A DNA stretch of 64,000 bases, from contig JADWQD010000014.1 of assembly GCA_016110215.1 (NCBI GenBank), forward strand, positions 1,178,001 to 1,242,000. The letters are read 5' to 3'. The notes beneath the pieces were generated by a model. That model saw only the letters and a list, made by a program, of their open reading frames with translations. It was not told the DNA's origin and ran no database searches. Shown here one piece after another: positions 10,448-22,026 of this stretch. The stretch is from Capronia americana. Taxonomy: Eukaryota > Ascomycota > Eurotiomycetes > Chaetothyriales > Herpotrichiellaceae. How positions within the stretch are numbered: position 1 is the stretch's first letter; every line of letters starts with the position of its first letter. The position numbers were made by a program, and so were the translations under genes.

Positions 10448-11307
10448 GAGCAGACGCCGCCACAGGAAGTGCAGGAAATAGAGCGGACCGACGCATGATT
10501 GATCGCTGTCGGGCGAGGCAACTGTATGATGCCTCGAGCGAACCTGTAGAAATTCTTATAGCAAAAAGACGTAGGGGTAATTTGGCGACAGCATTCGCTG
10601 CTATGAAAGGCCCGTGTACTACAGATATTTATCGCAAACAAGCCCTGCTGGTAATTCTCCACCGTGAAGGACTTGTGAGTTCTATTCGAACAATGTTTGC
10701 TGTACTTTGCAAGCTCGAATCGATATTATTGTGCAAAGAGGCGTCCCCGCGCAACCCCTGTTCTCGGCTGTCATACAGTGAGAACGCTATGGCGGTCGCC
10801 CTCGCACAATGTTCAGTTCACGAATAACCACTCATTCCATGCTCTCTTTGTGTGAAATGGACGGTCATACACTCAGTGTTTGCCAGGAGTTGGTGGCTCC
10901 GGACCGGGCGCCTGTGGAGGATAGGGGGTGTCAACCACCTTCATATTTCCGGAACAACCATCCCCGACTGCCAGTCCGAACGTCGGCATTGTCAGGACCA
11001 ACTCCTAACGAACCCCAAAACGCATGTCTGCCGATCTTCACCATTCAAACCCATCCCGATTCGGATGTGCTGTGGTGAGAGGCCAAACACTTAATGGGGC
11101 TGCCGTTGTCCTCTGTGAGTCCAATCCCTAGCCATGGGTGCCCCTTGTCCGAGAGTACTGTAGGACAATCCAATCACCCAAGTCTACCTCTCATCACCTA
11201 TCTACACGGTGGCCTCCATTGTGTCCTGTCGGCCACTATGTTATGTATACATCACAGCATCCGTCGCTTCTTGCCGGCCGCCGCCATGCGATATCCATGT
11301 CGCTGCA
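10448..11307. other. Convergent spacer between MFS transporter and E1-like gene
   Basis: Holds the 3' ends of the two converging genes. No further gene or repeat recognised. Confidence 0.5.
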
Positions 11308-14300
11308 TCAGACACCACCCTGCCTGGCTTGCACGGAGAAGGCGAGTTCTAGGAGCTGCTGCTGCTGCGCTTCGTGCAGCGACTTGATTCCGACGGCGGT
11401 GGCGGCGGCCGTCGGCCGACCCGCGTACAGGATGCGCTGCTCCCGATGGGCGTCGGTCCGAGGAAATACGGCCTCGAAGCGATCGCGGACGTACTGCCAG
11501 GCACCGCCGTTGCGCGGCTCTTCTTGCGCCCAGACGATCGACTCTGCGTTGGGGTATCGCGCAAGCGTGTCCTGGACGTCCGACCACGGGAACGGGTGCA
11601 GTTCTTCGAGCCGCGTGATGGCCGTGTCCCGTATTCCCTCCCGGTCCCGGCGCGCGTGCAGAGCGGCGTAGATCTGGCCGGAGCAGAAGATAACGCGCCG
11701 GACCGATTCGGGCGCGTCGATCGACGTTCCGTGAGTCGGATCCTGAAGGACTGGCAGGAAGTGAGACTCGCCGACTAGGTCGCTTACGGCAGAAACAGTC
11801 GACGCGTGCCGGAGCAGGGACTTGGAAAACAGGATCACCAGAGCTTCAAATCTGTACATCAGCCATTATGATCATCCCAAGAGGTCATTCACCGGTCGAG
11901 ATGGTCTTCTTTCGACTTGGCGAGAGGCTGGGGGGTGAAACTTACGCTTCCGATACGGTCGGTGTATCTGCCGGCGCAAAACGTGAAACAGGTTCGCAGG
12001 CGATGTGATGTACGTCACCTGCACATTGCAGTCTTGGTGCCGCCTCTGCACGTCCGCCGGCCAGCTCGTCCCATCCTCACTGCCGAGCTGCAGAAACCTC
12101 TCCAGCCGTGCGGACGAATGCTCGGGGCCCTGGCCGTCGTACCCGTGGGGCAGCAACAAGACCAAGCCAGAGCGGTCCATCCACTTCACCTCGCCTGTCG
12201 CGAGCAGGTTATCGATGACGACTTGGGCGTTGTTGACAAAGTCGCCAAACTGGGCCTCCCACAAGACCAACGAGCTTGGATCCGCCAGGCTGTACCCGTA
12301 CTCGAAGCCGAGCGGCGCGTACTCGCTGAGTGGAGAATTGGTCACGGAAAAGGGTGCCTGGGTTGCGGACAGCAGGTTGAGAGGAGTCCACGTCTGTCCG
12401 GTCTCCTGGTCGTGCAAGACTGCATGACGATGGGCAAATGTGCCTCGCTCGACATCCTGGCCAGTCAGGCGGACATGATGGCCCTCGAGGCACAGCGTAC
12501 CATATGCCAATGCTTCGGCCGTGGCCCAATCCACCGAGCCCTGCTCGATGCCTTGTTTGCGGGCCTCGATGATCCTCCGCACGTTTTTGTGGACCTTCAA
12601 ATCCTCGGGAATGGTCATGGTTTGCCGTGCAATGCTGTTCAAGACGCCACCATCCACCGCTGTAGTGCCATCGGGCATGACATCCTCGGCCACCTGCGCC
12701 GGAGAGGGGAGGTGCTGCCAGCCAGGAGGCGAGGGTTGTGGGAGAGGCTGATAGTCCTTGCTCGCCGAGAACGACTCATGGAGACGGGCCGAGATCTTCT
12801 GCTGTTGGGCGTCCAGCTCGGCATGGGTGATAGAACCCTCGGCCAGCAGCTTTGACGCATATGCCTCGAGCAGGGGCGTGTGTTTGGCGATTTTTCCATA
12901 CATCACAGGCTGTGTCAGGTCCGGCAGGTCGAGCTCTTGGTGTCCATACTTGCGGTAACAGATTAGGTCGACGACGCAGTCGGTTTGGAACGTAGCTCTC
13001 CAGTCCGCCGCCAGCTGGCAGACAAAGGTGACGGCCTCAGGGTCGTCGCCGTTGACGTGGAAGACAGGAGCGTCGATAAACCTGGCGATGTCGGAACAAT
13101 ACGTTGTCGAACGGGTGGCCACCGAGTCGGCGGTGAAGCCCAACTGATTGTTCACCACGAGCCGGATGGTGCCTCCGACGTCGTACATGGGAACCTTGGA
13201 CATGTTCAAGGTTTCGTACACCACGCCCTGGCCGGCAAATGCCGCGTCGCCGTGCAGCGTCACACAGAGGACATGCTTGTGCTCGGTATCGCCCAGAAGG
13301 CGCTGCGTGGCGCGTGTTTTCCCGCCCGCGATCGGGTCGACGGCCTCCAAGTGCGACGGGTTGGCCAGCAGCGACAACGAGACCTGTCGACCTTGGCCCG
13401 TGGCGCGCGTGCTGTTGACGCCGAGATGGGACTTGACGTCGCCGGTCATGCTGGGAAGAAGCTGGAAACGAGTCTTGCCGGCAAACTCGGCGAGGATGGC
13501 GTCGAACGGCTTTCCATAGACGCTGCCCATCATGGTCAAACGGCCTCGGTGGCAACTGCCGATGACCACCTGGTCGACGCCGTGCACGTCGGCACTCCAG
13601 TCGATGAGCGTCGTCATGGCTGGAGCCAGTGCCTCGGCGCCGTCCAGGCCAAATCTCTTTTCGCTGGGGTACTTGGTTCCCAGGAAGCGCTCCAACATGG
13701 ACGCGGACGTGATTTCGTGGAGAATGGTCTGCTTTTCGGCCTTGGTGAAGTGGAACGGCGTCGGAACCTCCAGACGCTGCCGGAGCCATTCGCGCTTGAT
13801 TGGGTCCGTGATGTGCTGCCACTCGACTCCGTAGGTTAAGCAGTAGATTGACCGGCAGGCGTCAATGATGTCCCTGAGACGCAGAGACTGTCGTTCATCA
13901 CCGATAAAGCCCGGGAGGAGATCTGGTCCCAGCGCGAATTCCCGATCCATGTCGTGCTGAGTGAGACCGTAAAACGCAGGGTCGAGCTCCGCCAGCGCCG
14001 GTCGCGGTCGAGTGTCGAGAGGGTTGAGATCTGCATGACGGTGGCCCTGGGTCCGATATGCAGACACAAGCAGCTGCACGCTTGATCGCCTGTCGAGCAC
14101 CGCTTGGGCAACAGAGGGCCGAGGATCTGCTTTGTGGCGGGACGACAAGAATCCCGGCGGCGGCGTAAAGGCCTGCCAGACGGGCATTTTGCGATCTTGT
14201 AACCGAGCAAAGTACACTTGCCACGACGCGTGGACCGAGTGCGGATCATCCTGCCACATACTGTACATCTCGTCCAGGTAGCCTGCGGCATTCCCCTGCA

Positions 14301-14622
14301 GGAACGAATCTGCCCTGTGCTGGAACACCTCAGGGATGTTAGAATGTTGTCCAGTACATCTCCAGTGTTTGAGATCTGTAGCATCACGAAGAGTTCTCTC
14401 ACTCACCATCTGATCAAAGTCTTGCGTGGAGGTACTAGCGTACGCTCGTTGATGCAAGATTGGCCTCATCAGGCCTTGAGTCCTTCTCCCCCAGTATTGC
14501 TTCAATATGCTGCACGAAAGAAATCGTCGCTGTCCGGACCGTACATGGTGAACCGTTCGCAGGCAAGGGCTTAATAAAAGGCCGCCGAAAACTGGGTGGT
14601 CAACTAGAGGCACGATAGACAT
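11308..14622 (-). CDS. KGD1: 2-oxoglutarate dehydrogenase E1-like protein, mitochondrial, 1041 aa
   Basis: Exons on the minus strand: 14622-14407, 14319-11946, 11843-11308. The first intron (87 nt, GTGAGT...CAG, CTAAC branch) is a multiple of three without stops, so unspliced reading looks open; removing it joins the presequence to DSFLQGNAAGYLDEMYSMW, the E1 N-terminal motif. The second intron restores RKPLVILFSKSLLRH. The N-terminus is basic and hydroxylated, ending near RAYAS, a mitochondrial targeting signature. The thiamine-diphosphate site (GDAAFAGQG ... VVNNQLGFT, about residue 430) and HRGRL are present. The usual GHNETD or GHNEMD motif instead reads GHQELD (about 532). Length fits OGDH rather than the shorter oxoadipate E1. 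Together with the E2-like gene at 35-37 kb it probably forms a second, pathway-specific 2-oxoacid dehydrogenase complex. The family is certain; specificity is inferred. Confidence 0.9.
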
Positions 14623-15244
14623 TGCAAATGTTGAATCACCACTTTCAAGGCCAGGGGGACAAGTCGGAGATCACCAAGGTCAGAACCACAGTGTCAAGCT
14701 GACAGGTCTCTACGTGGCAATCGTTATTAGATGATAGCAGAGGCATAACTAAGGACTGGCTGACCGAGTCGAGAGTTTTGGGCGTCTTTCGTTGGTACCA
14801 CTCTTCCAAAGCGGACCCCCATACTCCGTACGTCCCAGTGTCGAAGCACTACCGGGGTTTTTTCAGTGAGAGATGCCCTCCGATAAGGTTTGTTGCTTCG
14901 GGTGGAGAAATGAGACTCCCAGAGTGTGAAGTAGCGTTGCAGGGCGCACTCGACGTCGGAGTATCTGGTCCTGCTGTACGACAGGGAAGACAGGCCACAA
15001 CTGCATGGTGCTAGGAATTTCGGTTCCTCGGCTCTTCTTTTCATTCCCCTCCTGTCATATGGAGAGCCTTGAGTCCCCACCAGGCTACCAGATTCGGTAC
15101 CTTTTAGTATAACATGTCCTCCAAGTCCGTAAGAACTCTATCCTTAAAACAGACATACACACGCACCCAGCTTACCCGGGTTCTGACGGACAGGCTACTG
15201 TTGCGTGAGACCCTCATGGCCACCTTCAGCGGTCCCTTCGATAT
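14623..15244. other. Spacer upstream of E1-like gene
   Basis: Promoter side of the E1-like gene and 3' side of the F-box-like gene. No gene, TATA box or repeat stands out. Confidence 0.5.
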
Positions 15245-16021
15245 CTACTGTGTCGCCTTATTCGCAGTGGAGATTTCGTCGGTCAGAGTCGTCGGCGCCG
15301 ACAGGCGCTGCAGAAATAGTTGCGCCATCAGCAGAGGAGTATCCAACATCGCCGGCACGCGGTCATTGTGGCTGCAGTGAGTAACAGTCCAGCCTGCCAT
15401 CTCATTGCAGACCCTTTGGCAAATGCCTGTTGCAACTTGCGCGATGAACTGGTCTTGATTCTGCTCGTCAAAAGGGTATCTGATGGCCAGTCGGATGACC
15501 AACGCTTCAACCTTCTTGAGTGAGCGCCTGATCATTTCGGCGTCTTTCAAAAGGAGCGTCGTCGCCTTGGTCAATCTCTCGCGCTCTCCGCCGCGTTGGG
15601 TGGCCTCCCGCAGACAGAGTCTCCGGTCGATCTGGACTCTCCGGAGAAAACTAGCCGTGTGACCTGTGACCCGCGAGAGAGAAGAGGGTGAGAACCTGGG
15701 GATGGACGGGTCGATGGTCAAGATGAGCGAGCTGTAGAACAGGACCACCGCCTCGTCGTAGATTTGCCGGCACACGAGGAAGAGGCATGTGGGAGGTGGC
15801 AGGTCGACGGACCTCACCTGTCTGCCGTCGAGGTTGCTGTGGCGTTCCAGAGCCAAGATGGTCTTGACCGTGCCGGACAAACATGTCACTTTACGGAGGG
15901 TGGCCGACGCTCCGCACCAAGTGGAGGGCGTAGAGGTGGGACCGAGTGGCTGGAGTCCAAAGTAATGCTGGAAGATGAGTCGTCGGAGCTCGGGTGGTAG
16001 CGTGAGTAGTAAATGTGACAT
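15245..16021 (-). CDS. F-box-like fungal protein, about 258 aa
   Basis: Start chosen at the ATG ending at 16021, giving MSHLLLTLPPELRRLIF, the usual N-terminal F-box-like helix. The later block CLFLVCRQIYDEAVVLFYS is the companion motif common in Pezizomycotina F-box/2EXR-type proteins. The frame stays open to another ATG at 16246 (333 aa), but that extension has no domain and would cover a TATA-like box at 16145-16150. No introns seen. The family is large and poorly characterised, with some members acting as SCF ubiquitin-ligase adaptors. Its place inside the catabolic block may be incidental. Confidence 0.65.
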   Translation of the reverse strand: MSHLLLTLPPELRRLIFQHYFGLQPLGPTSTPSTWCGASATLRKVTCLSGTVKTILALERHSNLDGRQVRSVDLPPPTCLFLVCRQIYDEAVVLFYSSLILTIDPSIPRFSPSSLSRVTGHTASFLRRVQIDRRLCLREATQRGGERERLTKATTLLLKDAEMIRRSLKKVEALVIRLAIRYPFDEQNQDQFIAQVATGICQRVCNEMAGWTVTHCSHNDRVPAMLDTPLLMAQLFLQRLSAPTTLTDEISTANKATQ

Positions 16022-16144
16022 GATCAGGCTCCCTGCAAGGGCACGGCGTATAAACGGTGAAATGTTGAAAGAATGGGCCAACGACCACCCTGAAAGTCGG
16101 TCCTGCGTTTTGAGCAATAACTGGTTGCATCCGACCTTCGCCAC

Positions 16145-16150
16145 TATATA
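16145..16150 (-). promoter_or_regulatory. TATA-like box for F-box-like gene
   Basis: TATATA lies about 125 nt before the preferred start at 16021, supporting the shorter reading of that gene. Confidence 0.3.
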
Positions 16151-16246
16151 TTCATGCGCAACCCCTGCAACGCCCTTCTTCCGCGTTACATGTCCTGCCG
16201 GACCGTCGGACGTTGACATACTCTTGTGTGCCGAAGCTGCTAGCAT

Positions 16247-17587
16247 CTGCAGCCATGTATGAATGAGGAGGCCAAAGCCTCGTCGTGAGGCAGCCGGCCG
16301 ACACCCCCTAAAATGAAAAAAAAAACCATAGTATTCGCCCTGCTTACATAGTTGCCATGTGCACTAACTCGATGGTGGTGTACGGTATCACGGCCCTGCA
16401 CGGCCTAGTGAGTCGGGAGATCACGAAGCTGAACGCCATCAATCCGTAGACGTGGAATAGCTTGCGCTACGGCCTTCTCATACAATTTTCGAGTCTATGA
16501 GAGATGGCGGTCAGGTCTCAAAAGAGATAGATCTCGCAAGTCAGATGTTGTCGTCCTTGGCAGTAGTAAGGCTGGCCGAAAAAGAGAGGAGGATAGAAAC
16601 CCCAATCTAAGATCCTCTCCCATCCTGTCAATCCTCGACTGTCTCAGCCGATGTCCTGGTACATTACTTTGCCAATAAATGGAAGTTCAAGTCTGGGCGG
16701 TGGTGAGGTCAGTCATCTAGCAAATAAGATTGCACTAAGATTGCACTAGCATGGCCCTCATAATCGAGTGTCTGACCTGTGAGGATCTCTCTTTCTCTAT
16801 TTTGTTATCAGCGTCAATCTTTAATCCGAATCAAAGGAAGAACTTAGGAGGAGGATTGGGTCCCTTTCCGTCTTTGCCGAAGCAATCGACCGATAAACCG
16901 AATCACCGAACAACCGCCAACTGATCCAGCAAGCTGATTGGCTTACAAATGAGCCGAATAGACCGAAGCCCGGGAGGAGAAAGCATTGACCACACCACAT
17001 GGGGTAGAACTGAACCTTGAGTGGAGTGTCCATTGCTTGATGGTGAGGGAAGAAAGGGACTCTAAGATCAGGATCTCAACATCTTGAGCGTCCAGTTCAC
17101 TTACTCATGAACGCTCTCTGCAGTATACGGAAGTGCCCGGGCCTGTTTGTGCGGTATCCGGTGTGGCTTTTACGAAGCATTAGGCTGTTCGGTGAGGCGC
17201 TGGAGGGATTTCAACCCGCCTTTGCCAATAAGGCTCCGGGGATGGAAGACCCCTGGGCAAAATAATCGACCTACCTACTCCAGCTCCATGACGCGCCTAG
17301 ATCTCCACCTTCCCCTCCCCACATACGCACACTTTAGATTGTCCTTCGCCTGTGGGGTTGCGGGTAACGGGGGTGAGTAGCTGGGATGCTAAAAGGATGC
17401 TCAATGGCCGCCTCGGCGAGACCGCTAACGTAGAGTGACCTTTTTTTACAACCTTGCGCAACCAGCTACACGCTCTCAATACCCCTGACAATACTGTCGG
17501 CGTCTTCTTAGAACCACCAGCTTATCACATCGACCCACCACACCTGACGAACACGGCTGAGCAACCCTCTCGCTTTTGCACCTGTCC
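16247..17587. other. Spacer upstream of Zn2Cys6 regulator
   Basis: Divergent promoter region of the F-box-like gene and the regulator. It has a short A-run near 16315-16325, a 14-bp near-tandem AGATTGCACTA repeat near 16727-16750, and TGCCGA hexamers at 16229-16234 (just inside the F-box upstream region) and 16875-16880. No gene recognised. Confidence 0.5.
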
Positions 17588-19777
17588 ATGTTCTTAGGAG
17601 CCGGGGCGGAGGGCGCCCGACAGTCCATGGAAGACGAAAACAACCCCCGAAGCTCGAGACGACGTGCGGGCCGCGCATGCTGCGCATGTCACCGGAGAAA
17701 GGTGCGCTGCGACATGGTGCCTGTGGGAATCCCCTGCACCAATTGTCGTCGAGATGGTGAGGTCTGCGAGCCTCGACGTCGCCAACCGAAACAACGGAGG
17801 AACAATGGACTGTCAGCGCATTCCAAGTCCAATCAAGGTGCAAATGCACCGTCTCGGCCCCAGGGGCACGACACTGAGGGAGAACGTCACAGCTGGCCTT
17901 TGCTCGAGGTTTGTGTTTCCGGCTGTATGACGCAGCGTTTGGTTGGCCTGATTTATTTGATAGCCAGCGACGACCGACGCTGTCCAACAGGACAGTGGCA
18001 GAATGAGCCAGTCCAGCTTAGGGTCTTCTGCTATGGCTTCCGCTGCCGCTCCTCAATACGAGGTCGCCCCGGCATCGACGAATGAAGCCAGTAAGAGTGC
18101 CACGACGCCGTCGTCGTCCGGCTTTCGGACCTTTGTCGGACGAGGGGCGTACCTGGCCGCGCCGAGCGGACACCTAGACGAGGATGAGCCACCGCCAAAC
18201 GACGTGCCCAGCGTGTTCGAGCAGACGTCAGCCGAGATCCTCCGCCTGCAAAGGGCGCTGGACGTGCCACCGCGCGTGGTGCGGGACGTGCTGCTGGAGA
18301 GCTACTGGCGGCACTGCCATCCGTGGATGCCCGTCGTCAACAACCAGGCCAAGTTCCGAGCAACGCTCGACTGTGCTAGCTCTCCGCTCCTGCTCCAGGC
18401 GATGCTCATGGCCGGCAGCCGCATGGTCTCCATCCCTATCACGTACGCCTCGTCGGCCGAGCTGTACGCCCGGGCAAAGACGCTCTTCTGGCTGGACTCG
18501 GAAAAGGATCCCGTCATCTGCCTGGTCGCGGCCTGCACCCTCCAGTGGTGGACGCCGCACGGCCCGGAGAGCTTCTCCCTCGATACGGCCTACTCGTGGC
18601 TGCGTCTGGCCGTGAGTATCGCCTTTCAGATCGGCCTGCACCAGGACGGCAAGGCCCCGGTGAATGCGTCTCTCCAGCGCAGGATATGGTGGTCACTGGT
18701 AGTAAGTGTCCCGTACACGTCCTTTTGTCGATCGCACTGACCATCGGCCTGTTGCACATCCAGGCTCGGGATTGCTGTATCAGTGTCGCACATGGCCGGC
18801 CTCGTGCCATCAAGCTCTGCGACAGCAACGTCCCCCTACTCTGCGAGTCCGACTTCCCGGCATCAGGCCTGGCGATGCCCGCCCGATTCGTGTCATACGT
18901 CAAGATCTGTCTCATCCTGGGCGACATCGCAGAGCGCCATCATCCGCCCAAGACCTTTCCTAGCGACAATCGGCTCGAGCTGGAGACGAAGCTGCGCGCG
19001 TGGATCCAGGCCCTGCCGCCCGAGCTCAAGATCTACGAAGAGCAACCGCCCCGGCGACTGAGGCCGTACGATTTCGAGACGCGCCAGTTGCACGTGGCGT
19101 ACCTCGCGGCGCTGGTCATTGCGAACCACCCCAGTAGCATCAACGACCCGCTGTCCGGGGTGGCCATCCTCGCCTCGTCGCTCATCGCCGGCCTGTTTGA
19201 CGAGTTTCTGATCCGCGACGACGTGCGCTTCCTCGGCCCCATCTTCACCTTTTATCTCCTGGCTGCGTCGCTGACCCAACTGCGCTGCTGCCAGTACACG
19301 TCGTTGCGCGCCACCGCCGAGTTCAACCTGTGCATCATCGAGAGGGCCCAGGTGGAGCTCGAGAAGAAATGGCCCTCTGCCACGGGCTCTCAAAGGCTGC
19401 ATTCCAAGGTCCGCGACCGCATCTTCGGACAAGCAACCTCAGCCGCCGCACTTCCGTTACCTGACCGACTGATCACGCCGGCACAACGAGTCCTTTTTCA
19501 CGACTACGGCGACGAGTTCTGCAATCAGTGGGATCTCTTTCCCCAGGGTCGTGTCACGGAGAGCGAGAGCCTGGCCGTTGGCATCCACGACTCTGTGGGA
19601 GAATTCGCCCGAGCCAGCGAGACCGACGATCTCTCCACCATCCTCGACGATTCGCTCGGCATCATGGCCAATCCAGGCCATCATCTCTATGGCATGAATT
19701 CTGACCTGGGACAGGATCGAGAAATCACAGGCGGCGACATTGGCAGCTGGCTTTTGTGGGACGATGTCTTGGTGTAG
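17588..19777 (+). CDS. Zn2Cys6 transcription factor with fungal-specific domain, 681 aa
   Basis: Three exons: 17588-17908, 17991-18701, 18764-19777, all GT-AG and phase 0. Start at the ATG at 17588; the frame opens 12 nt earlier only through a TTG. The zinc cluster is complete: C31-x2-C34-x6-C41-x8-C50-x2-C53-x6-C60, with the basic HRRKVR between the second and third cysteines. Residues about 200-450 hold the fungal_trans middle domain (LLESYWRHCHPWMPVV, then RRIWWSLV joined to ARDCCISVAHGRP across intron 2). The C-terminus is acidic. The only DNA-binding regulator in the catabolic block, it is the natural candidate to control it, probably through CGG-containing sites; repeated TCGGCA hexamers in neighbouring promoters are noted in the findings. 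Confidence 0.93.
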
Positions 19778-20012
19778 ACTGCACTTTTGTTCGAATCCAT
19801 CGGCGAGCATCAGAGGGGATTTAGCACTTACTTGAACAGACCGTGCAGAGTACGTTGGCCAGGACAATAACCGTGGGATTTTCAAGCACACGCGCCCTAC
19901 TAGACCGAGTCCTGGACTACTTCCCAGCCTGCTCCTTTTCTCCACCCCTTTCCCTTGATGCACTACTCGGTCCCTCCACCTCTTGCCCACAAACAGCCGC
20001 TGTTGTTCCAAC

Positions 20013-22026
20013 TCACACGGTCTCCACGGTCGACGCCGCAGGCTTTTCTTGGACAAGATGTGATGCCCTGAAGGAAGTGATTTCGTCCAGCTGCGCTAGT
20101 TGCTCGTCCGTCACTTCATTTAGGTGAACGACCACCTCGTCACCGAACTTTTCGCCGATTTCTTCCAGGGACAGTCCCTTTGTTTCTGGGAACAAATACC
20201 ACATGCACGGCGTGCAGATGGCGGTCAAGACGATGAAGACGAGGTAGTACTTCCATCCAATGGTTCCAAATGCTGTCGGGGCGGGCGTGAGGTAGGCGAT
20301 GGTGGAGAGGAAGAGAATTGAGATGGAAAATGCCACACCTCGCGAACGGATGTGTGTCGGGAAGATCTCACTGCAGTAGACGAACGTGTTGGCGTCGAGG
20401 CAGCTCCCATAGCTGCAGAGGGGGTCAACAATAGAATCGGTATATTAAAATACGAGGGCACTTACAAGGCGACATATGCAAAGAGGAAGAAGACGCCGGC
20501 ACTCAACCCCGCCGTGTGGTTGCTGCCGATGTATTCGGCGCTCAAAGCCGTCTCGAAGCACAGGCAAACCATGCAGCCGATGCATCCCGTGACTGGGGTC
20601 CTAGCAGTCAGCCTCAAAATCCTCCCAAGAGCGTCGGGCTGTCCACAAGAGGTTTCAGACACACCAAAGAGTTTGACTCTGCCGACGGTGTCGACAAGAA
20701 TCGAGTTGATGTAGTTTCCAATACAGGCTACCGTGACGTATGATGCTGCTAGGATCAGAGGCGTACTTCCGCTGAAGCCGAGCCCTTGGTATAGAAGGAC
20801 GCTGTAATCTAAGAAAGGTCCACCGTGGTCAGTTTGGAAAGCTCGTCCACGTCACGTCGGGCTCTGACACTCACTGTAGATGACCAGAATCCCCGTTGAC
20901 TCGGTCCCGAAGGTGGTCAAAAAGGCACAGACCATGCGTCGACGGTAGGAAGGCTTGGTGAAAAGCGTCCACACGGTCTCCTTGCTGGCCAGCGATCGAT
21001 CGACCTCGACCTGTCGAAAGATCTGGTAGAATTCCTCTCTTGCGAAATGCGAACGAACCTCGCCACCGCCACCGTCGGCTTTTCCGCTGTGGTGTAGTTT
21101 GTGGATGACTGCCCACGCTTCCTTAGGTTTGCCGTTCATCAGCACTGGTGAGCTTTGTTAGTGATGCCGGGTCTTGATCGAAACTTTTTGGGGTACACGT
21201 ACGCCATCTCGGAGACTCGGGAATTACAGGCACCAGAGTCAGCATACACAGAGGCCAGAGAGACTGGAGGCACAAAGGGAAGCGCCATTGAAAGTGTGGA
21301 TTGGAGGAAAAGTAGCACGCCACCCCGATCCAGGCTGCCAGAACGTAGCCAAGGACCAAAATGACCCCTGTCGGGTGGGTAAGCAGGTGAGCATATTGAA
21401 AACACGGGACGGCTGCGGTGACAACGTACCATGTTGGGCGACGAGAAATCCACGGGTCGCTGGTGGTGCCACTTCGGACTGGAACAGCGGCACCAACACG
21501 ACCAACATGCCTGGTTTGTGAGGATGGTAAGTGATTCGAAAAAATGAAACCGTAGAGCAGCAGAGCACGCACTCACCCACGGCAAATCCACTCAAAAGAC
21601 GGCCGACGAGAAACATGGCAATGTGTACGGCGCCCCCTTGCAAGGCACCTCCGACGACGGCCACCGGGCTGGCCAAGAGGATGCTGCTTCGGCGACCCAG
21701 GCGATCACAGGCCCAGGCAACACACAGAGCGCCAAAGCATCCGCCGGCGGAGAAGACGCCGTTCATGGTGCCGAGGATGGAGTTTGTAAAATCATATCGC
21801 GGGTTGGTCGGGTCCTGACTGAGGTCGAAATACGCGTACCACGACGGCTGGCCCAGCGTCGTCGACACAATGCTGAAGCTGTACCCGTAGGACAGACTTC
21901 CCAGGCACAGTGAGAAGACAATCTGCAGTTGAGACCATGGTCAAAAAGACGGAGTCAATGTTATGCCGAGAGCATTCATACCGCCAAGTTGAAACCGGTG
22001 AGGTTCCGTTCCTGACCGTGAGCCAT
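20013..22026 (-). CDS. MFS sugar-porter-type transporter, 510 aa
   Basis: Eight exons on the minus strand: 22026-21982, 21922-21577, 21510-21430, 21367-21203, 21144-20875, 20808-20665, 20592-20466, 20412-20013. Every junction is GT-AG and the phases sum to an uninterrupted frame. Motifs: ACDRLGRRSSI in loop 2-3, GRLLSGFAVG at helix 4, PESPRWLLMNG at the end of helix 6, and FPETKGLSLEEIGEKFG after helix 12, the full sugar-porter signature. The acceptor of intron 6 uses the second of two nearby AGs, which is the only one in phase. Divergently transcribed from the GMC oxidoreductase across a 704-bp shared promoter region, so the two are probably co-regulated. Substrate unknown; sugars, lactonised sugar acids or quinate-like acids are all handled by relatives. 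Confidence 0.92.

Noticed and set aside
12985..13839. Long plus-strand ORF (284 codons) opposite the E1-like gene
   Set aside because: It is antisense to a strongly conserved enzyme and has no recognisable domain; GC-rich coding DNA often leaves the opposite strand open.
11308..14622. Reading the E1-like gene as 2-oxoadipate dehydrogenase (DHTKD1 type)
   Set aside because: That enzyme is shorter and, as far as I recall, lacks the N-terminal DSFLQGN-type motif found here; the OGDH type fits better, though specificity remains open.
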